Origin: DATEEG01 sp035525055
GTDB lineage: Bacteria; Actinomycetota; Acidimicrobiia; Spongiisociales; ZC4RG35
Direction of reading: 5' to 3'
Assembly: GCA_035525055.1 (NCBI GenBank)
Contig: DATLEZ010000071.1
Location: 1 to 43,898, forward strand
Length of the DNA: 43,898 bases
The notes under the pieces are model-generated. The model saw nothing but the letters and a program-made list of their open reading frames with translations, was not told where the DNA came from and ran no database searches. Shown here one piece after another: positions 15,214 to 23,235 of this stretch. Position 1 is the stretch's first letter, and every line of letters begins with the position of its first letter. Both the position numbers and the translations under genes were made by a program.

Positions 15214-16498
15214 TGGCGTCTCGCAGAATTCGGGGAACGTTGCTGACCTGGTGTTTCCCTTCAGACACGATCTCCCGCCCGCCGACTATGACCGTGCGGA
15301 CATCGGCTGAGGTTGCTGCCATTACGACCTGCTCGGGTTCCGAGCCCGAGGTCCGCACGGAATCGAGGTCGACCGCCACCAGGTCACAGGGTGCTCCTAT
15401 CGCGATCTGTCCGCCCTTAGGCCAGCCCAGGGCACGATGGCTGTGCTCGCTCGATATCCGGATCAGATGATCGGGCGGGAAGAGGCCCCGGGCCTTCTCC
15501 CTAAGACGCTGGTTCATCTCGACACCGCGCATTTCCTCGAAGGCATCGATGGTGACGTGTTGATCGGTGCCGAGCGAGATCCGCACCCCCGCCTGATCGA
15601 GCGCAAACCCTGCGTCGATTCCGTCTCCGAGATCACGCTCGGTGGTGGGGCAAAGGCAAACACCCGTTGAGGAGGCAGCGAGGAGCGCAATGTCACTGGC
15701 TTCGACATGGGTGGCATGGACTGCCGTGGTACCGGCCCCCAGGATCCCATGCCTCGCCAGCAGTTCGCTCGGGGTGACACCGTAGATTGCCAGGCACTCG
15801 CCGTTCTCTTGCGGTTGTTCGGACAGATGAACGTGTAAAGGCCGTCCGGTTGCCGCCTCGGCCACCGTTTCCATGGCGTTGTCCGGGACAGCCCGGACCG
15901 AATGGATCGCAGCACCGATCCTGGTGTTCTCATCGTCTGCCAACTGCGACATTCTTTCGGCCCATCGATCGACGTCTCCGTCTCCGAACCGCACCTGTTC
16001 GGGCCGCAGCGGCTGGCCGATCCCACCGCTGAGGTAGCAGGTATCGAGGAGGGTGAGGCGGATGCCTGCCCGCTTGGCGGCCTCTCTAAGAACCTCTCCC
16101 ATGTGGTTGGGATTGGAGTACGGGGTCCCGTCGGGTTGATGATGCAGATAGTGGAACTCTCCGACGGCCGTGAATCCGGCCATCACCATCTCCGCATACG
16201 TTGCGGTCGCCAACTCGAGGTAGGTCTCGGGGTCGAGGCGGTTGGCGATTCGATACATCTCCTCCCGCCAGGTCCAGAACGAACCGCGGGCATTGGTGCG
16301 GCCTCGCAAGGCGCGGTGGAAGGCGTGGGAGTGGGTATTGGCGAAGCCCGGTAGCACCACTCCCGCCAACACCGACGCCCCGTCCTGCTCGGCGCCGATT
16401 GATACCTCCGTGATAGAACCGTCGGCCCCGCAGCCGACTTTGACTCCCCGCTCGGTGTTTCCCCCGACGAAGGCAAATTCGCACCAGAAGGTTTTCAT
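15194..16498 (-). CDS. hutF: Formimidoylglutamate deiminase
   Basis: A 434-residue amidohydrolase-superfamily enzyme. It hydrolyses N-formimidoyl-L-glutamate to N-formyl-L-glutamate and ammonia in the five-step histidine degradation pathway. Visible features are HxH metal ligands at 56 and 58 in NTHSHAFHRALRGR, the HutF-typical GEFHYLHHQPDGTPY at 113-127, a substrate/metal His in LHVHLSEQ (222-228), HATHV at 261-265, and the catalytic Asp in GTDQH (310-314). The length fits the family. It starts at ATG 16498, 10 bp after the AllC-type amidohydrolase, so the two form an operon. No hutH, hutU or hutI was seen in the window. Confidence 0.9.
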   Translation of the reverse strand: MKTFWCEFAFVGGNTERGVKVGCGADGSITEVSIGAEQDGASVLAGVVLPGFANTHSHAFHRALRGRTNARGSFWTWREEMYRIANRLDPETYLELATATYAEMVMAGFTAVGEFHYLHHQPDGTPYSNPNHMGEVLREAAKRAGIRLTLLDTCYLSGGIGQPLRPEQVRFGDGDVDRWAERMSQLADDENTRIGAAIHSVRAVPDNAMETVAEAATGRPLHVHLSEQPQENGECLAIYGVTPSELLARHGILGAGTTAVHATHVEASDIALLAASSTGVCLCPTTERDLGDGIDAGFALDQAGVRISLGTDQHVTIDAFEEMRGVEMNQRLREKARGLFPPDHLIRISSEHSHRALGWPKGGQIAIGAPCDLVAVDLDSVRTSGSEPEQVVMAATSADVRTVIVGGREIVSEGKHQVSNVPRILRDAINPLWG

Positions 16499-16508
16499 CC
16501 GTCGCTCC

Positions 16509-17681
16509 TCATTGGAATCCCCCCAGATCGGTCAGCACTCGGGCGAGTGATTCTGTTCCAACTATGCAATCTTCGGCGGTGGCGCGCTCTGCGGGGGAGT
16601 GGGATACCCCGGTGGGGTTGCGGACGAACAGCATGGCAGAGGAAACCCCCGCCTCCGAAAGCACGCCGGCGTCATGGCCCGCCGCGGTAGGGAGCAGCGG
16701 AACCCCTCCCAGGAGGCTGGCCAGCTGGTCCCGCAGGTCGGGGTCGAACTCCACCCGCCGGGTCACCGACTCAGCTGTGATCGACTCCTGGCTCCCCATC
16801 GAGGCAACGACCGACTCGAGGGCCTCGTCCGTAGCAGCGCGGGCATCAAGCCAGGCTGAGACCATTGAAGGAATCGCATTGGTGGAGTTCGGAGTGACCC
16901 GGACCCGCCCGAAGGTGGCGCGAGTGCTGTCTGATTGTGCCGCGTCGAGCACTCGGAGCACCGTGGCTGCGAAGCGCGCCATCGGATCGTCCCGGTCCCG
17001 CATTCGGGTGGTGCCGGCGTGGTCGGCCGTTCCGAGGAAATCGACGCGCCAGCGACCATGGGGCCAAATCTCGGAACCGATTGCCACCGGGTAGCCGAGC
17101 TCGATCAGGCCGCGTCCCTGTTCGATGTGGAGTTCAACGTAGGTATGTAAGCGCGCCAGCAAGGAAGGATCGGCGCCGAGCTGGGAGGGATCCTCGCCGG
17201 CTTGGATCATCGCCTCTTCGAGCGAGACCTCGTTCGCATCGGTCAGCGCCCGGACGTGGTCGGGATCGATGGCTCCGGTGAGAAGGCTAGAACCGAGGCA
17301 CGCCACTCCGAACCGGGCACCTTCCTCTTCGGTGAAAGCAACAACCGCAATCGGGCGTTGCGGACGGAGTCCTTGCTGAGTGAGAAGGTCGAGGGCGGCA
17401 AACGCCGACGCCACCCCCAACGGCCCGTCGAAGGCACCACCATCGGGGACCGAGTCGAGATGACTCCCCACTGCAACGAACTCGGCTGCCCCGGGATCGC
17501 CCAGGTATGCCCAGAGGTTGGCGTTGGCATCCTTCACGACCCGGAGTTGGCGGGCTTGCGCTTGGGCGATGAACCATTGCCGAAGCTCGGCATACTCGGG
17601 GGTCCATGAGAACCGCCGATAACCCCCATTGGCGGCAAGCCCGATCGGAGCCAGTTGGGCGAGAAGTTCGTTGACGCTCAC
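16509..17681 (-). CDS. M20-family amidohydrolase (allantoate/N-carbamoyl amino acid hydrolase type)
   Basis: A 390-residue M20/M28-type metal hydrolase starting at GTG 17681. Metal-site motifs are GSHLDSVPDGGAFDGPLGV (His/Asp), TEEEGARFG (tandem Glu), YVELHIEQG and, near the C-terminus, AAGHDAGVLS. These match AllC, N-carbamoyl-L-amino-acid hydrolase and beta-ureidopropionase. It sits in one operon with hutF. In some bacteria an AllC-like enzyme is annotated as an alternative N-formylglutamate deformylase, which would be the next step after HutF. Here that is an inference from context; allantoate or carbamoyl-amino acids remain possible substrates. Confidence 0.85.
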   Translation of the reverse strand: MSVNELLAQLAPIGLAANGGYRRFSWTPEYAELRQWFIAQAQARQLRVVKDANANLWAYLGDPGAAEFVAVGSHLDSVPDGGAFDGPLGVASAFAALDLLTQQGLRPQRPIAVVAFTEEEGARFGVACLGSSLLTGAIDPDHVRALTDANEVSLEEAMIQAGEDPSQLGADPSLLARLHTYVELHIEQGRGLIELGYPVAIGSEIWPHGRWRVDFLGTADHAGTTRMRDRDDPMARFAATVLRVLDAAQSDSTRATFGRVRVTPNSTNAIPSMVSAWLDARAATDEALESVVASMGSQESITAESVTRRVEFDPDLRDQLASLLGGVPLLPTAAGHDAGVLSEAGVSSAMLFVRNPTGVSHSPAERATAEDCIVGTESLARVLTDLGGFQ

Positions 17682-17700
17682 GCCGGGAGGCTAGGGCTTC

Positions 17701-18510
17701 CTAGGCCACCGCTCCCCACACCGGTTCTATTCGATAGAGGTAGCGATCCGAGAGGTGATTCAGGATTCGGCGGGCGGACCGGAATCGGTGGGCGACGTCG
17801 CTCACAATCGGGGGCACGCCCGGGCCGGCAGCGGCGGCGCCGTACCAGTGCGACCCCAGCGTCTCCAACGCATCGAGGCCGGGCGAAATCTTGGCGCCAT
17901 CGCACAGTTCCACCAGTTCCGAACTCGACAGGCCCGCGGTCTGTCCGAGGAATTGAGCCTCCGGTGTTCCCATCGAGTGGGGTCCCGTGCTGTCCGGAAA
18001 CACGCCCGACCTCCACAATGAAAGGTCGCCAAGCCGGCGGAGAAGTTCGATCCGGTCCGACGGCAGGGCGTGGTCGACCCAACTCGCCAGGTCGTGGATG
18101 TCGAGGGGGTCGGCCGGGACCGGTGGAGGAGCGGGGGTCGCGAACGAGGCCAACAGGCTGGCGAGGAAAAAAGCGCGTCCCGGGTCGTCGAGGAATTCCT
18201 GCAACGGCGCCACATCGAATACGGGTAGGCGCGACTTGGGGCCAGTCCAGTCGTTGACATAGGTCGCCTGTCGGAGTTCTCCGGCGACGTGATGGACGAG
18301 AACCGCGAAGAGAAGGAACGGCGACACACCGATGAACGGAGGGTCGCGCCGCTCGAGAATCGTCTCGAATACCTCAGGGGCCGACAGCAGGTCGTTCGCC
18401 GACCAGGGCCGTCGCTGCAGGTCCGAGGCCAGGGACTCCGGGTCGACACCGACGATCGCGGCCAACGTGGCCACGTCCCGTCCGCTCAGTCTGTCGACAT
18501 AGGAAGCCAT
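17701..18510 (-). CDS. Hypothetical protein
   Basis: A 269-residue protein that I do not recognise. ATG 18510 has a strong GAGAGG Shine-Dalgarno 6 nt upstream; an in-frame GTG at 18531 is less likely. There is no signal peptide. It is mostly helical with a hydrophobic but not clearly transmembrane part (PFLLFAVLVHHVAGEL) and a Pro-rich spot (TPAPPPVPADP). It contains SLWRSGVFPD and ends with RFRSARRILNHLSDRYLY. It is 20 bp upstream of the AllC-type gene on the same strand and downstream of the cyclase gene, separated from it by a 54-bp palindromic element. Coding potential is good; function unknown. Confidence 0.7.
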   Translation of the reverse strand: MASYVDRLSGRDVATLAAIVGVDPESLASDLQRRPWSANDLLSAPEVFETILERRDPPFIGVSPFLLFAVLVHHVAGELRQATYVNDWTGPKSRLPVFDVAPLQEFLDDPGRAFFLASLLASFATPAPPPVPADPLDIHDLASWVDHALPSDRIELLRRLGDLSLWRSGVFPDSTGPHSMGTPEAQFLGQTAGLSSSELVELCDGAKISPGLDALETLGSHWYGAAAAGPGVPPIVSDVAHRFRSARRILNHLSDRYLYRIEPVWGAVA

Positions 18511-18615
18511 CGGTCGCCTCTCAAGAGACACCTATCTCTTCGGAACCGTACTTGGACAAGTTGAGATAAAGCGGACCTTCCGCACGATCGCACTAGTCCT
18601 CGGCCAGCCAACCCT

Positions 18616-18669
18616 CCGTTTTGGCGCGGAGTTCTGCTGCCCTGGCGTTGATCTTCCGCGCCAAAACGG
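18616..18669 (+). repeat. 54-bp palindromic intergenic element, copy A
   Basis: Perfect 15-bp inverted ends CCGTTTTGGCGCGGA (18616-18630) and TCCGCGCCAAAACGG (18655-18669) flank a 24-bp core containing TTCTGCT and GATCT. It lies between the cyclase gene and the hypothetical gene. Related copies are at 26862, 26943 and 40776. No T-tract follows, so it is not a standard terminator. A REP-like mobile or regulatory element is inferred. Confidence 0.85.
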
Positions 18670-18685
18670 GAAGAATGAGGCTCGC

Positions 18686-19525
18686 TCAGTCGCCACCGAT
18701 GGCCAGGGGTGGAAAATTGGAGCCCAGTCCTTCTGCCACTATTTGATGGAGGGCCAACTGGTCGGGGAGACCACGCAGTCGGTGGCTTCCGAGAGTCCGG
18801 AACTCCGTTCCGTGGGGAGCCAGGTCCTTGAAGCCGTCCCTGGTCTGGCCCGAAACGACGATCTGCCCGCCATGGGCAGCCGAACAAATCCGTGCAGCAG
18901 TGTGTACGGCAATGCCGATGTAGTTGCCGTCGGAGACGGAGGGACGTCCGCTGTGGATTCCGATCCGAAGCCGGACGTCGTGCTTCCGCGTCGAAGGGCG
19001 TCGTCCGACCTCGATCTGGATTGCAATCGCTGACTCGATGGCTGCTTCCGGGCGCTTGAAAACGGCAAATGACTCATCCGCCCGCACGTCCACGACATGG
19101 CCGTCGTTTCCGGCGACGATCTTCTTGATGATCCGCCGCACCTCCCGTATGAGCTTGCCGTACTCGTGCCCCAGTTGATGGACGAGGGCCGTCGACCCTT
19201 CGATGTCGGTCATCATCAGAGTCACCAGGCCGGTGGGCAGAACGACGTTGTCCCTCTGCGAGCGACCGAGTTCACGTTCCGATTGGAGTTGGCCGGTGAT
19301 GAATCCGACCGGGACGATCTTGTACTTCTTGGCCGCATTGAGGAGGCGCTTGCGGGCCCGCTCCTTGGCTTCGTCGCTCTCGAACTTGACCTGATTGAAG
19401 CGTGAGAGGGCGTTGCGAACGTGGCCCTCGTCGTTGATTGGCAGGCGCCGTTGTCCCCGCGAATCGACATAGGCGAACGCACTATCCGGAAGCTTGGCCC
19501 GCTTGTTGGCACTGAGCTCGGGCAT
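18686..19525 (-). CDS. Class III adenylate/guanylate cyclase with N-terminal DUF6582-like domain
   Basis: A 279-residue soluble protein starting at ATG 19525. Residues 10-72 (LPDSAFAYVD..., LPINDEGHVRNALSRFNQ, AKKYKI) look like the small DUF6582-type domain better known from phage and actinobacterial proteins. Residues 98-265 are a class III cyclase catalytic domain: metal Asp107 in MMTDIEGST, Asp150 in RADESFAVF, GIHSG at 189-193, and VHTAARICSAAHGGQ at 207-221 with the transition-state Arg. A His occupies the usual Asn place, as in many actinobacterial cyclases. It probably makes cAMP as a homodimer. The input signal may be read by the N-domain. Confidence 0.85.
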   Translation of the reverse strand: MPELSANKRAKLPDSAFAYVDSRGQRRLPINDEGHVRNALSRFNQVKFESDEAKERARKRLLNAAKKYKIVPVGFITGQLQSERELGRSQRDNVVLPTGLVTLMMTDIEGSTALVHQLGHEYGKLIREVRRIIKKIVAGNDGHVVDVRADESFAVFKRPEAAIESAIAIQIEVGRRPSTRKHDVRLRIGIHSGRPSVSDGNYIGIAVHTAARICSAAHGGQIVVSGQTRDGFKDLAPHGTEFRTLGSHRLRGLPDQLALHQIVAEGLGSNFPPLAIGGD

Positions 19526-19564
19526 GGCGAAACGTTATCGCGCCCCGGCCCGCGTCTGTGGGCG

Positions 19565-19640
19565 GTTTTGGTTGCACAGCGACCAAAACGAGCCTGGCCA
19601 AAGAGACTTGGGCCAAAGAGACTTGGGCCAAAGAGACTTG
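19565..19640. repeat. Hairpin plus three tandem 15-bp repeats
   Basis: GTTTTGGT (19565-19572) and ACCAAAAC (19582-19589) form an 8-bp stem with a 9-nt loop. Just after it GGCCAAAGAGACTTG is repeated three times without change (19596-19640). The block fills the gap between the cyclase start (19525) and the end of the MttB-like gene (19656). Its role is unknown; it could be a promoter-proximal regulatory array or slippage-prone filler. Confidence 0.8.
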
Positions 19641-19655
19641 GGTTCGCGGGTTTTC

Positions 19656-21221
19656 CTAGCCGACACCGCCCTCCGACTTCCGACGGGCAACAAAGTCCTC
19701 CAGTTCGGCGGCCCGATCGTCTTCGAGGGGAGGGGGGGTGTACTCGGTCAGAGCTTGTTTCCAGAGTCGGTTGGCGTGGTCGGCGGCGCCGGGGGAGCCG
19801 CCTTCTTGCCAGCTTTCGAAGTTGCGCCAGTCCGAGACCAGCGGTCTGTAGAACGCGGTCTCGTAGCGCTCGAGAGTGTGCGGTGACCCGAAGAAGTGAC
19901 CGCCAGGCCCGACCTCCCCGATGGCGTCGACTGCCAGTTCGGCCTCGTCGATCTTGAGGGGCAGAAGGGTCTCACTCATCATCTGGAGGATCTCGATATC
20001 GATGATGAACTTCTCGAACGAGGCCACCAGCCCGCCTTCCATCCATCCCGCCCCGTGCATGACCATGTTGGCGTGACCCATGACGGCCCCCCAGGTTGAC
20101 ATCTCGGCCTCGTAGGCAGCCTGGGCATCCACGGCATTGGCGGCGCAGGCGTTGGATGATCGATAGGGGAATCCGTAGTGACGGGCCAGTTGGCCGCCGG
20201 CGAACGCGGCCCGGGTGTACTCGGGGGTGCCAAAGGCCGGCGCCCCCGACCGCATGTCGACGTTGGAGGTGAAGCCCCCGTACATGACGGGTGCCCCGGG
20301 CTTGATCAGCTGTGTCAGGGCGATGGTCGCTAGAGCTTCGGCATTCTGCTGGGCGAGAGCGCCCGCGATCGAGGCCGGTGCCATCGCCCCGGACAGTGTG
20401 AAGGGGGTGACTACCACCACCTGACCCGCCTTCGCCATCTCGACCAGCCCTTCGATCATCGGGCCATCGAGACGAAGCGGTGACGAGGTGTTGACGACGG
20501 TGAACAACGACGGCTCCGCCACCAACTGCGCGACATCGATGCCGCGGCCGATCCGCACTATCTCGAGGGCGTCGAGGATGCGCTGGCGGCCCAGCGAGTA
20601 GGCATGAAAGACCTTGTCGGAAAGAGTCAAGAAGGCAGCGAGGCAGTCGAGGTGCCTGGTGGCGGGCGGCAGGTCGACCGGTTCCACCGGATAGCCGCCG
20701 TACAGATGGATGGTGTTGAAATACTGACCGAGCTTGACCAGGTTGGTGTAGTCCTCGAAATTGCCGGTGCGCCGGCCCCGGTCGGCGTCGGAGGAATTGG
20801 GAGCCGAGGCGACGGTGGCGAAGTTGATGCGGTTGGCACCTATGACGAGGTTGTGGTCCGGGTTGCGGGAGTGAAGCGTGAAGGACGATGGCACGGTCGA
20901 CACCCTCTCCATCACCCACTCCGGGTCGAAGCGGACTCGCTGGGTCCCGGTCTCAACCTTCGCCCCGCCGGCTCCAAGGATCGAGAGCGCCTCGGGGTGA
21001 AGGAAGTCCATACCGATCTCGGACAGGATTCGGAGCGAGGCGTTGTGGATGGCCTCGATCTGATCGCTGGTCAGGACTTCCAATGGGCGGAAAGGATTGA
21101 CAATTGTCCGCCAGGGAAGCTGGTGAACTCCGACTCCTCCCCGGCTCGACCTGCGCTCAGCCCGCGTTGACCCCTCTCCCCGGGCGCCGCGCCGGCCCGA
21201 TTCAACGGGTGGGCCGTTCAC
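19656..21221 (-). CDS. Trimethylamine methyltransferase (MttB) family protein, copy 1
   Basis: A 521-residue TIM-barrel methyltransferase of the MttB/COG5598 superfamily. Typical features are NPFRPLEVLTSDQIEAIH near residue 43, ILSEIGMDFLHPEAL, a Gly-rich TPFTLSGAMAPASIAG, MYGGFTSNVDMRSGAPAFG, and near the C-terminus VGPGGHFFGSPHTLERYETA. The frame is continuous with no internal amber codon, so it is a non-pyrrolysine member, like glycine betaine methyltransferase MtgB. Such enzymes transfer a methyl from a quaternary amine to a corrinoid protein, but no corrinoid protein gene is in the window. GTG 21221 leaves an Arg-rich N-tail of about 40 residues, as in the paralogue at 30837, so it is kept. 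The gene sits 10 bp after the amidohydrolase gene. Confidence 0.85.
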   Translation of the reverse strand: MNGPPVESGRRGARGEGSTRAERRSSRGGVGVHQLPWRTIVNPFRPLEVLTSDQIEAIHNASLRILSEIGMDFLHPEALSILGAGGAKVETGTQRVRFDPEWVMERVSTVPSSFTLHSRNPDHNLVIGANRINFATVASAPNSSDADRGRRTGNFEDYTNLVKLGQYFNTIHLYGGYPVEPVDLPPATRHLDCLAAFLTLSDKVFHAYSLGRQRILDALEIVRIGRGIDVAQLVAEPSLFTVVNTSSPLRLDGPMIEGLVEMAKAGQVVVVTPFTLSGAMAPASIAGALAQQNAEALATIALTQLIKPGAPVMYGGFTSNVDMRSGAPAFGTPEYTRAAFAGGQLARHYGFPYRSSNACAANAVDAQAAYEAEMSTWGAVMGHANMVMHGAGWMEGGLVASFEKFIIDIEILQMMSETLLPLKIDEAELAVDAIGEVGPGGHFFGSPHTLERYETAFYRPLVSDWRNFESWQEGGSPGAADHANRLWKQALTEYTPPPLEDDRAAELEDFVARRKSEGGVG

Positions 21222-21231
21222 TCTCGGCCCC

Positions 21232-22428
21232 TCATTCGACGATCGCTCCGTCCTTCATGATGAACTCGAAGCTGTCCGGGCCGGCAAGCAGCCGAAGGTC
21301 TTCGTCAGGCCGGCCATTGACGACAAGCAGGTCAGCGCATGCTCCAGGGACGAGCCTTCCCAGATCGGTGCGACCGAGGGCGGCTGCTCCACCCACCGTG
21401 GCGGCAGCAATGGCTTCGAGAGGGGTCAGCCCGGCCTCGCTCAACCGCAATATCTCCTGAGCTGAGGCCCCGGGCGGCCCGCTGTCGAAGCCCACGGCGA
21501 TCGTTACGCCTGCCCGGCGGGCCGCCTCCACCGTTCGATACGCCTCGTCGAGTTGGCGCTTGGCCTGGTCGACCAGAGATATCGCGAACTCGTCGGCGAA
21601 ACGCTCGGCCAGGTCGTGAAAGGTCGAGAGGGTCGGGACCAAAACGACGTCCTTCGATGCCATCGTCTCGAGAAGCTCGGGGGCCCGGTGAAGCGACAGG
21701 CCGTGCTCGATCGTATCGGCGCCGGCTTCGATTGCCCACCGGGTGCCATGAAGCCCCTCGGCGTGGGCCGCCACGCGTTTTCCCAATCGATGGGCCTCGT
21801 CGATGATTGCGGTCATTTCCTCCTGGGTCATCTGAGCGGGCTCGGGGTCCTCGTGAACCACGGAGCGGGCTCCGGTTGCCATGAACTTCACAAAGGCGGC
21901 ACCGCGGCGGATCTGTTCTCGAACTGCCGCCCGCATTTCCCACGGGCCGTCGGCTTCACGGTACATCGTGCCGAAGATCGCACCGCCCGGGGAGGTGGCA
22001 CTAATGACGCGGCCGCAGCTGAAGATGCGCGGGCCGGGAATGATCCCGAGGTCGACGGCCTGGCCGGTCGCCAAAGCTTCGTCGTCGTAGCTCCCGACGT
22101 CGCGGACCGTCGTGAAGCCGGACTGAACGATTGCCCGTGCTGAGGCGGCCAGCACGAAGTAGCCGAGCTCACGAGGCCGAGGGGCCTCGCCATGTCGGTG
22201 CGGGGGCGGACCAAAGCCCGGACTTCGCTCGAGATCGGACACCAGGTGACAGTGCGCATCGATCAGCCCGGGCACGACCGTGCGTCCGCTCAGATCGATG
22301 GCACCCGGCGGTGGAGTCGCAGCGTCGGTGGATTCGATCGAAACCACGTGCCGTTCTTCGATGGTGACCGACATGGCCGACATCACTTGTTGGCGGTCGA
22401 TCAGTCTCACATTCCACAGGGTCGTCAT
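21232..22428 (-). CDS. Amidohydrolase (imidazolonepropionase-like, COG1228 type)
   Basis: A 398-residue metal-dependent hydrolase. Motifs are LIDAHCHLVSD (HxH metal pair), a carboxylated-Lys site in AAFVKFMATGA, AAHAEGLHG and TIEHGLSLH for the next His ligands, and the Asp in AVGFDSGPPG. The C-terminus returns to the beta-sandwich (GALVPGACADLLVV-like, here RLVPGACADLLVVNG). This subgroup includes prolidase-like and aryl-amide/cyclic-amide hydrolases. The start is ATG 22428. It is in line with a PhnD-like gene upstream (13-bp gap) and an MttB-like gene downstream, so the three are probably co-transcribed. The substrate is likely an amide or N-heterocycle; its identity is unknown. Confidence 0.85.
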   Translation of the reverse strand: MTTLWNVRLIDRQQVMSAMSVTIEERHVVSIESTDAATPPPGAIDLSGRTVVPGLIDAHCHLVSDLERSPGFGPPPHRHGEAPRPRELGYFVLAASARAIVQSGFTTVRDVGSYDDEALATGQAVDLGIIPGPRIFSCGRVISATSPGGAIFGTMYREADGPWEMRAAVREQIRRGAAFVKFMATGARSVVHEDPEPAQMTQEEMTAIIDEAHRLGKRVAAHAEGLHGTRWAIEAGADTIEHGLSLHRAPELLETMASKDVVLVPTLSTFHDLAERFADEFAISLVDQAKRQLDEAYRTVEAARRAGVTIAVGFDSGPPGASAQEILRLSEAGLTPLEAIAAATVGGAAALGRTDLGRLVPGACADLLVVNGRPDEDLRLLAGPDSFEFIMKDGAIVE

Positions 22429-22441
22429 GAGCCGCTCAACT

Positions 22442-23188
22442 TCACGGTGTCACCGATTGGCCCGTGGTGTCGGAAAAGCGGGCCAGGCGCCCGTACTCGG
22501 CAGCATCTACGGTCGCCAGTCGCTCCACTCCCCAGGTGGCGAGGAGGTGGGCACCACTGGGATCTTCGTGCATGGAAGTCAACAAGCCGGCGAGTTCCGC
22601 TCGCACCGCCCGATCCACGCCGACCGAGGTGGAAATCGGTGGTGCCGGCCAGGGCCCGAAGCTCTCGATCGTCACCAGTCCGGCGGCCGGAGCGGCTTCA
22701 CCGCTCACAAGGTCCAGCACCATCGAGTCGATTCCGGCTGCGTTCGCGGCGCCCTTCAGTACCGCCTCCAGGGACACAAGGTGCGATCCGGTCACAACCC
22801 AGGTCATCGCCTCGGGCTCCAACCCGAGCGCGGCCAGTCCCCAGCGGGGTGCAATCCAGCCAGAGAACGATTCCTTGTCGTTGTAGGCGATTCTCCAAGA
22901 CCTGGTCGGTGGAAGGACCGTCCCGGGTCGCACAACCAGGTCGGAGAAGTAGATCGGCCGACCGCCATACCTTTCCTGGGCCAGAACTGGGGCCACCAGC
23001 GGCTCGTATCGATCGATTCGCTGACCGGTCGGCAGCCCGCACATGAAAACGACGTCGGGGTCATCTGTCGTCGCCGAAAGCGGGTCCCGGTGGAAATCGA
23101 GGTCGGAATGGAGGGCCAGCCAGTCCCAGGTGGCCTGAAAGAACCTATTTTGTACGGGTGAGAGGTAAGTCCTCGATATCAGGCTCAT
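22442..23188 (-). CDS. PhnD-like substrate-binding domain protein without signal peptide
   Basis: A 248-residue type-2 periplasmic-binding-like protein, similar to phosphate/phosphite/phosphonate-binding PhnD-like proteins. DDPDVVFMCGLP, PIYFSDLVVRPGT, WRIAYNDKESFSG and VVTGSHLVSLEAVLKGAANAAGIDS (the last a family-typical 'duplicate-and-shift' helix) support this. No signal peptide or lipobox is visible, so it may be a cytoplasmic sensor or bind ligand for the neighbouring enzymes. ATG 23188 follows a G-rich ribosome site. It heads the operon with the amidohydrolase and MttB-like genes and is divergent from the hypothetical gene at 23236. No phosphonate genes are nearby. Confidence 0.75.
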   Translation of the reverse strand: MSLISRTYLSPVQNRFFQATWDWLALHSDLDFHRDPLSATTDDPDVVFMCGLPTGQRIDRYEPLVAPVLAQERYGGRPIYFSDLVVRPGTVLPPTRSWRIAYNDKESFSGWIAPRWGLAALGLEPEAMTWVVTGSHLVSLEAVLKGAANAAGIDSMVLDLVSGEAAPAAGLVTIESFGPWPAPPISTSVGVDRAVRAELAGLLTSMHEDPSGAHLLATWGVERLATVDAAEYGRLARFSDTTGQSVTP

Positions 23189-23235
23189 GTCATCCCCCCG
23201 GCTCTGCCGAAGATAATCTCATCAGTATCCAACCG

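Noticed and set aside
18616..18669. Standard rho-independent terminator
   Set aside because: The stem ends in A-rich rather than T-rich sequence on both strands, and the element recurs in divergent promoter regions.
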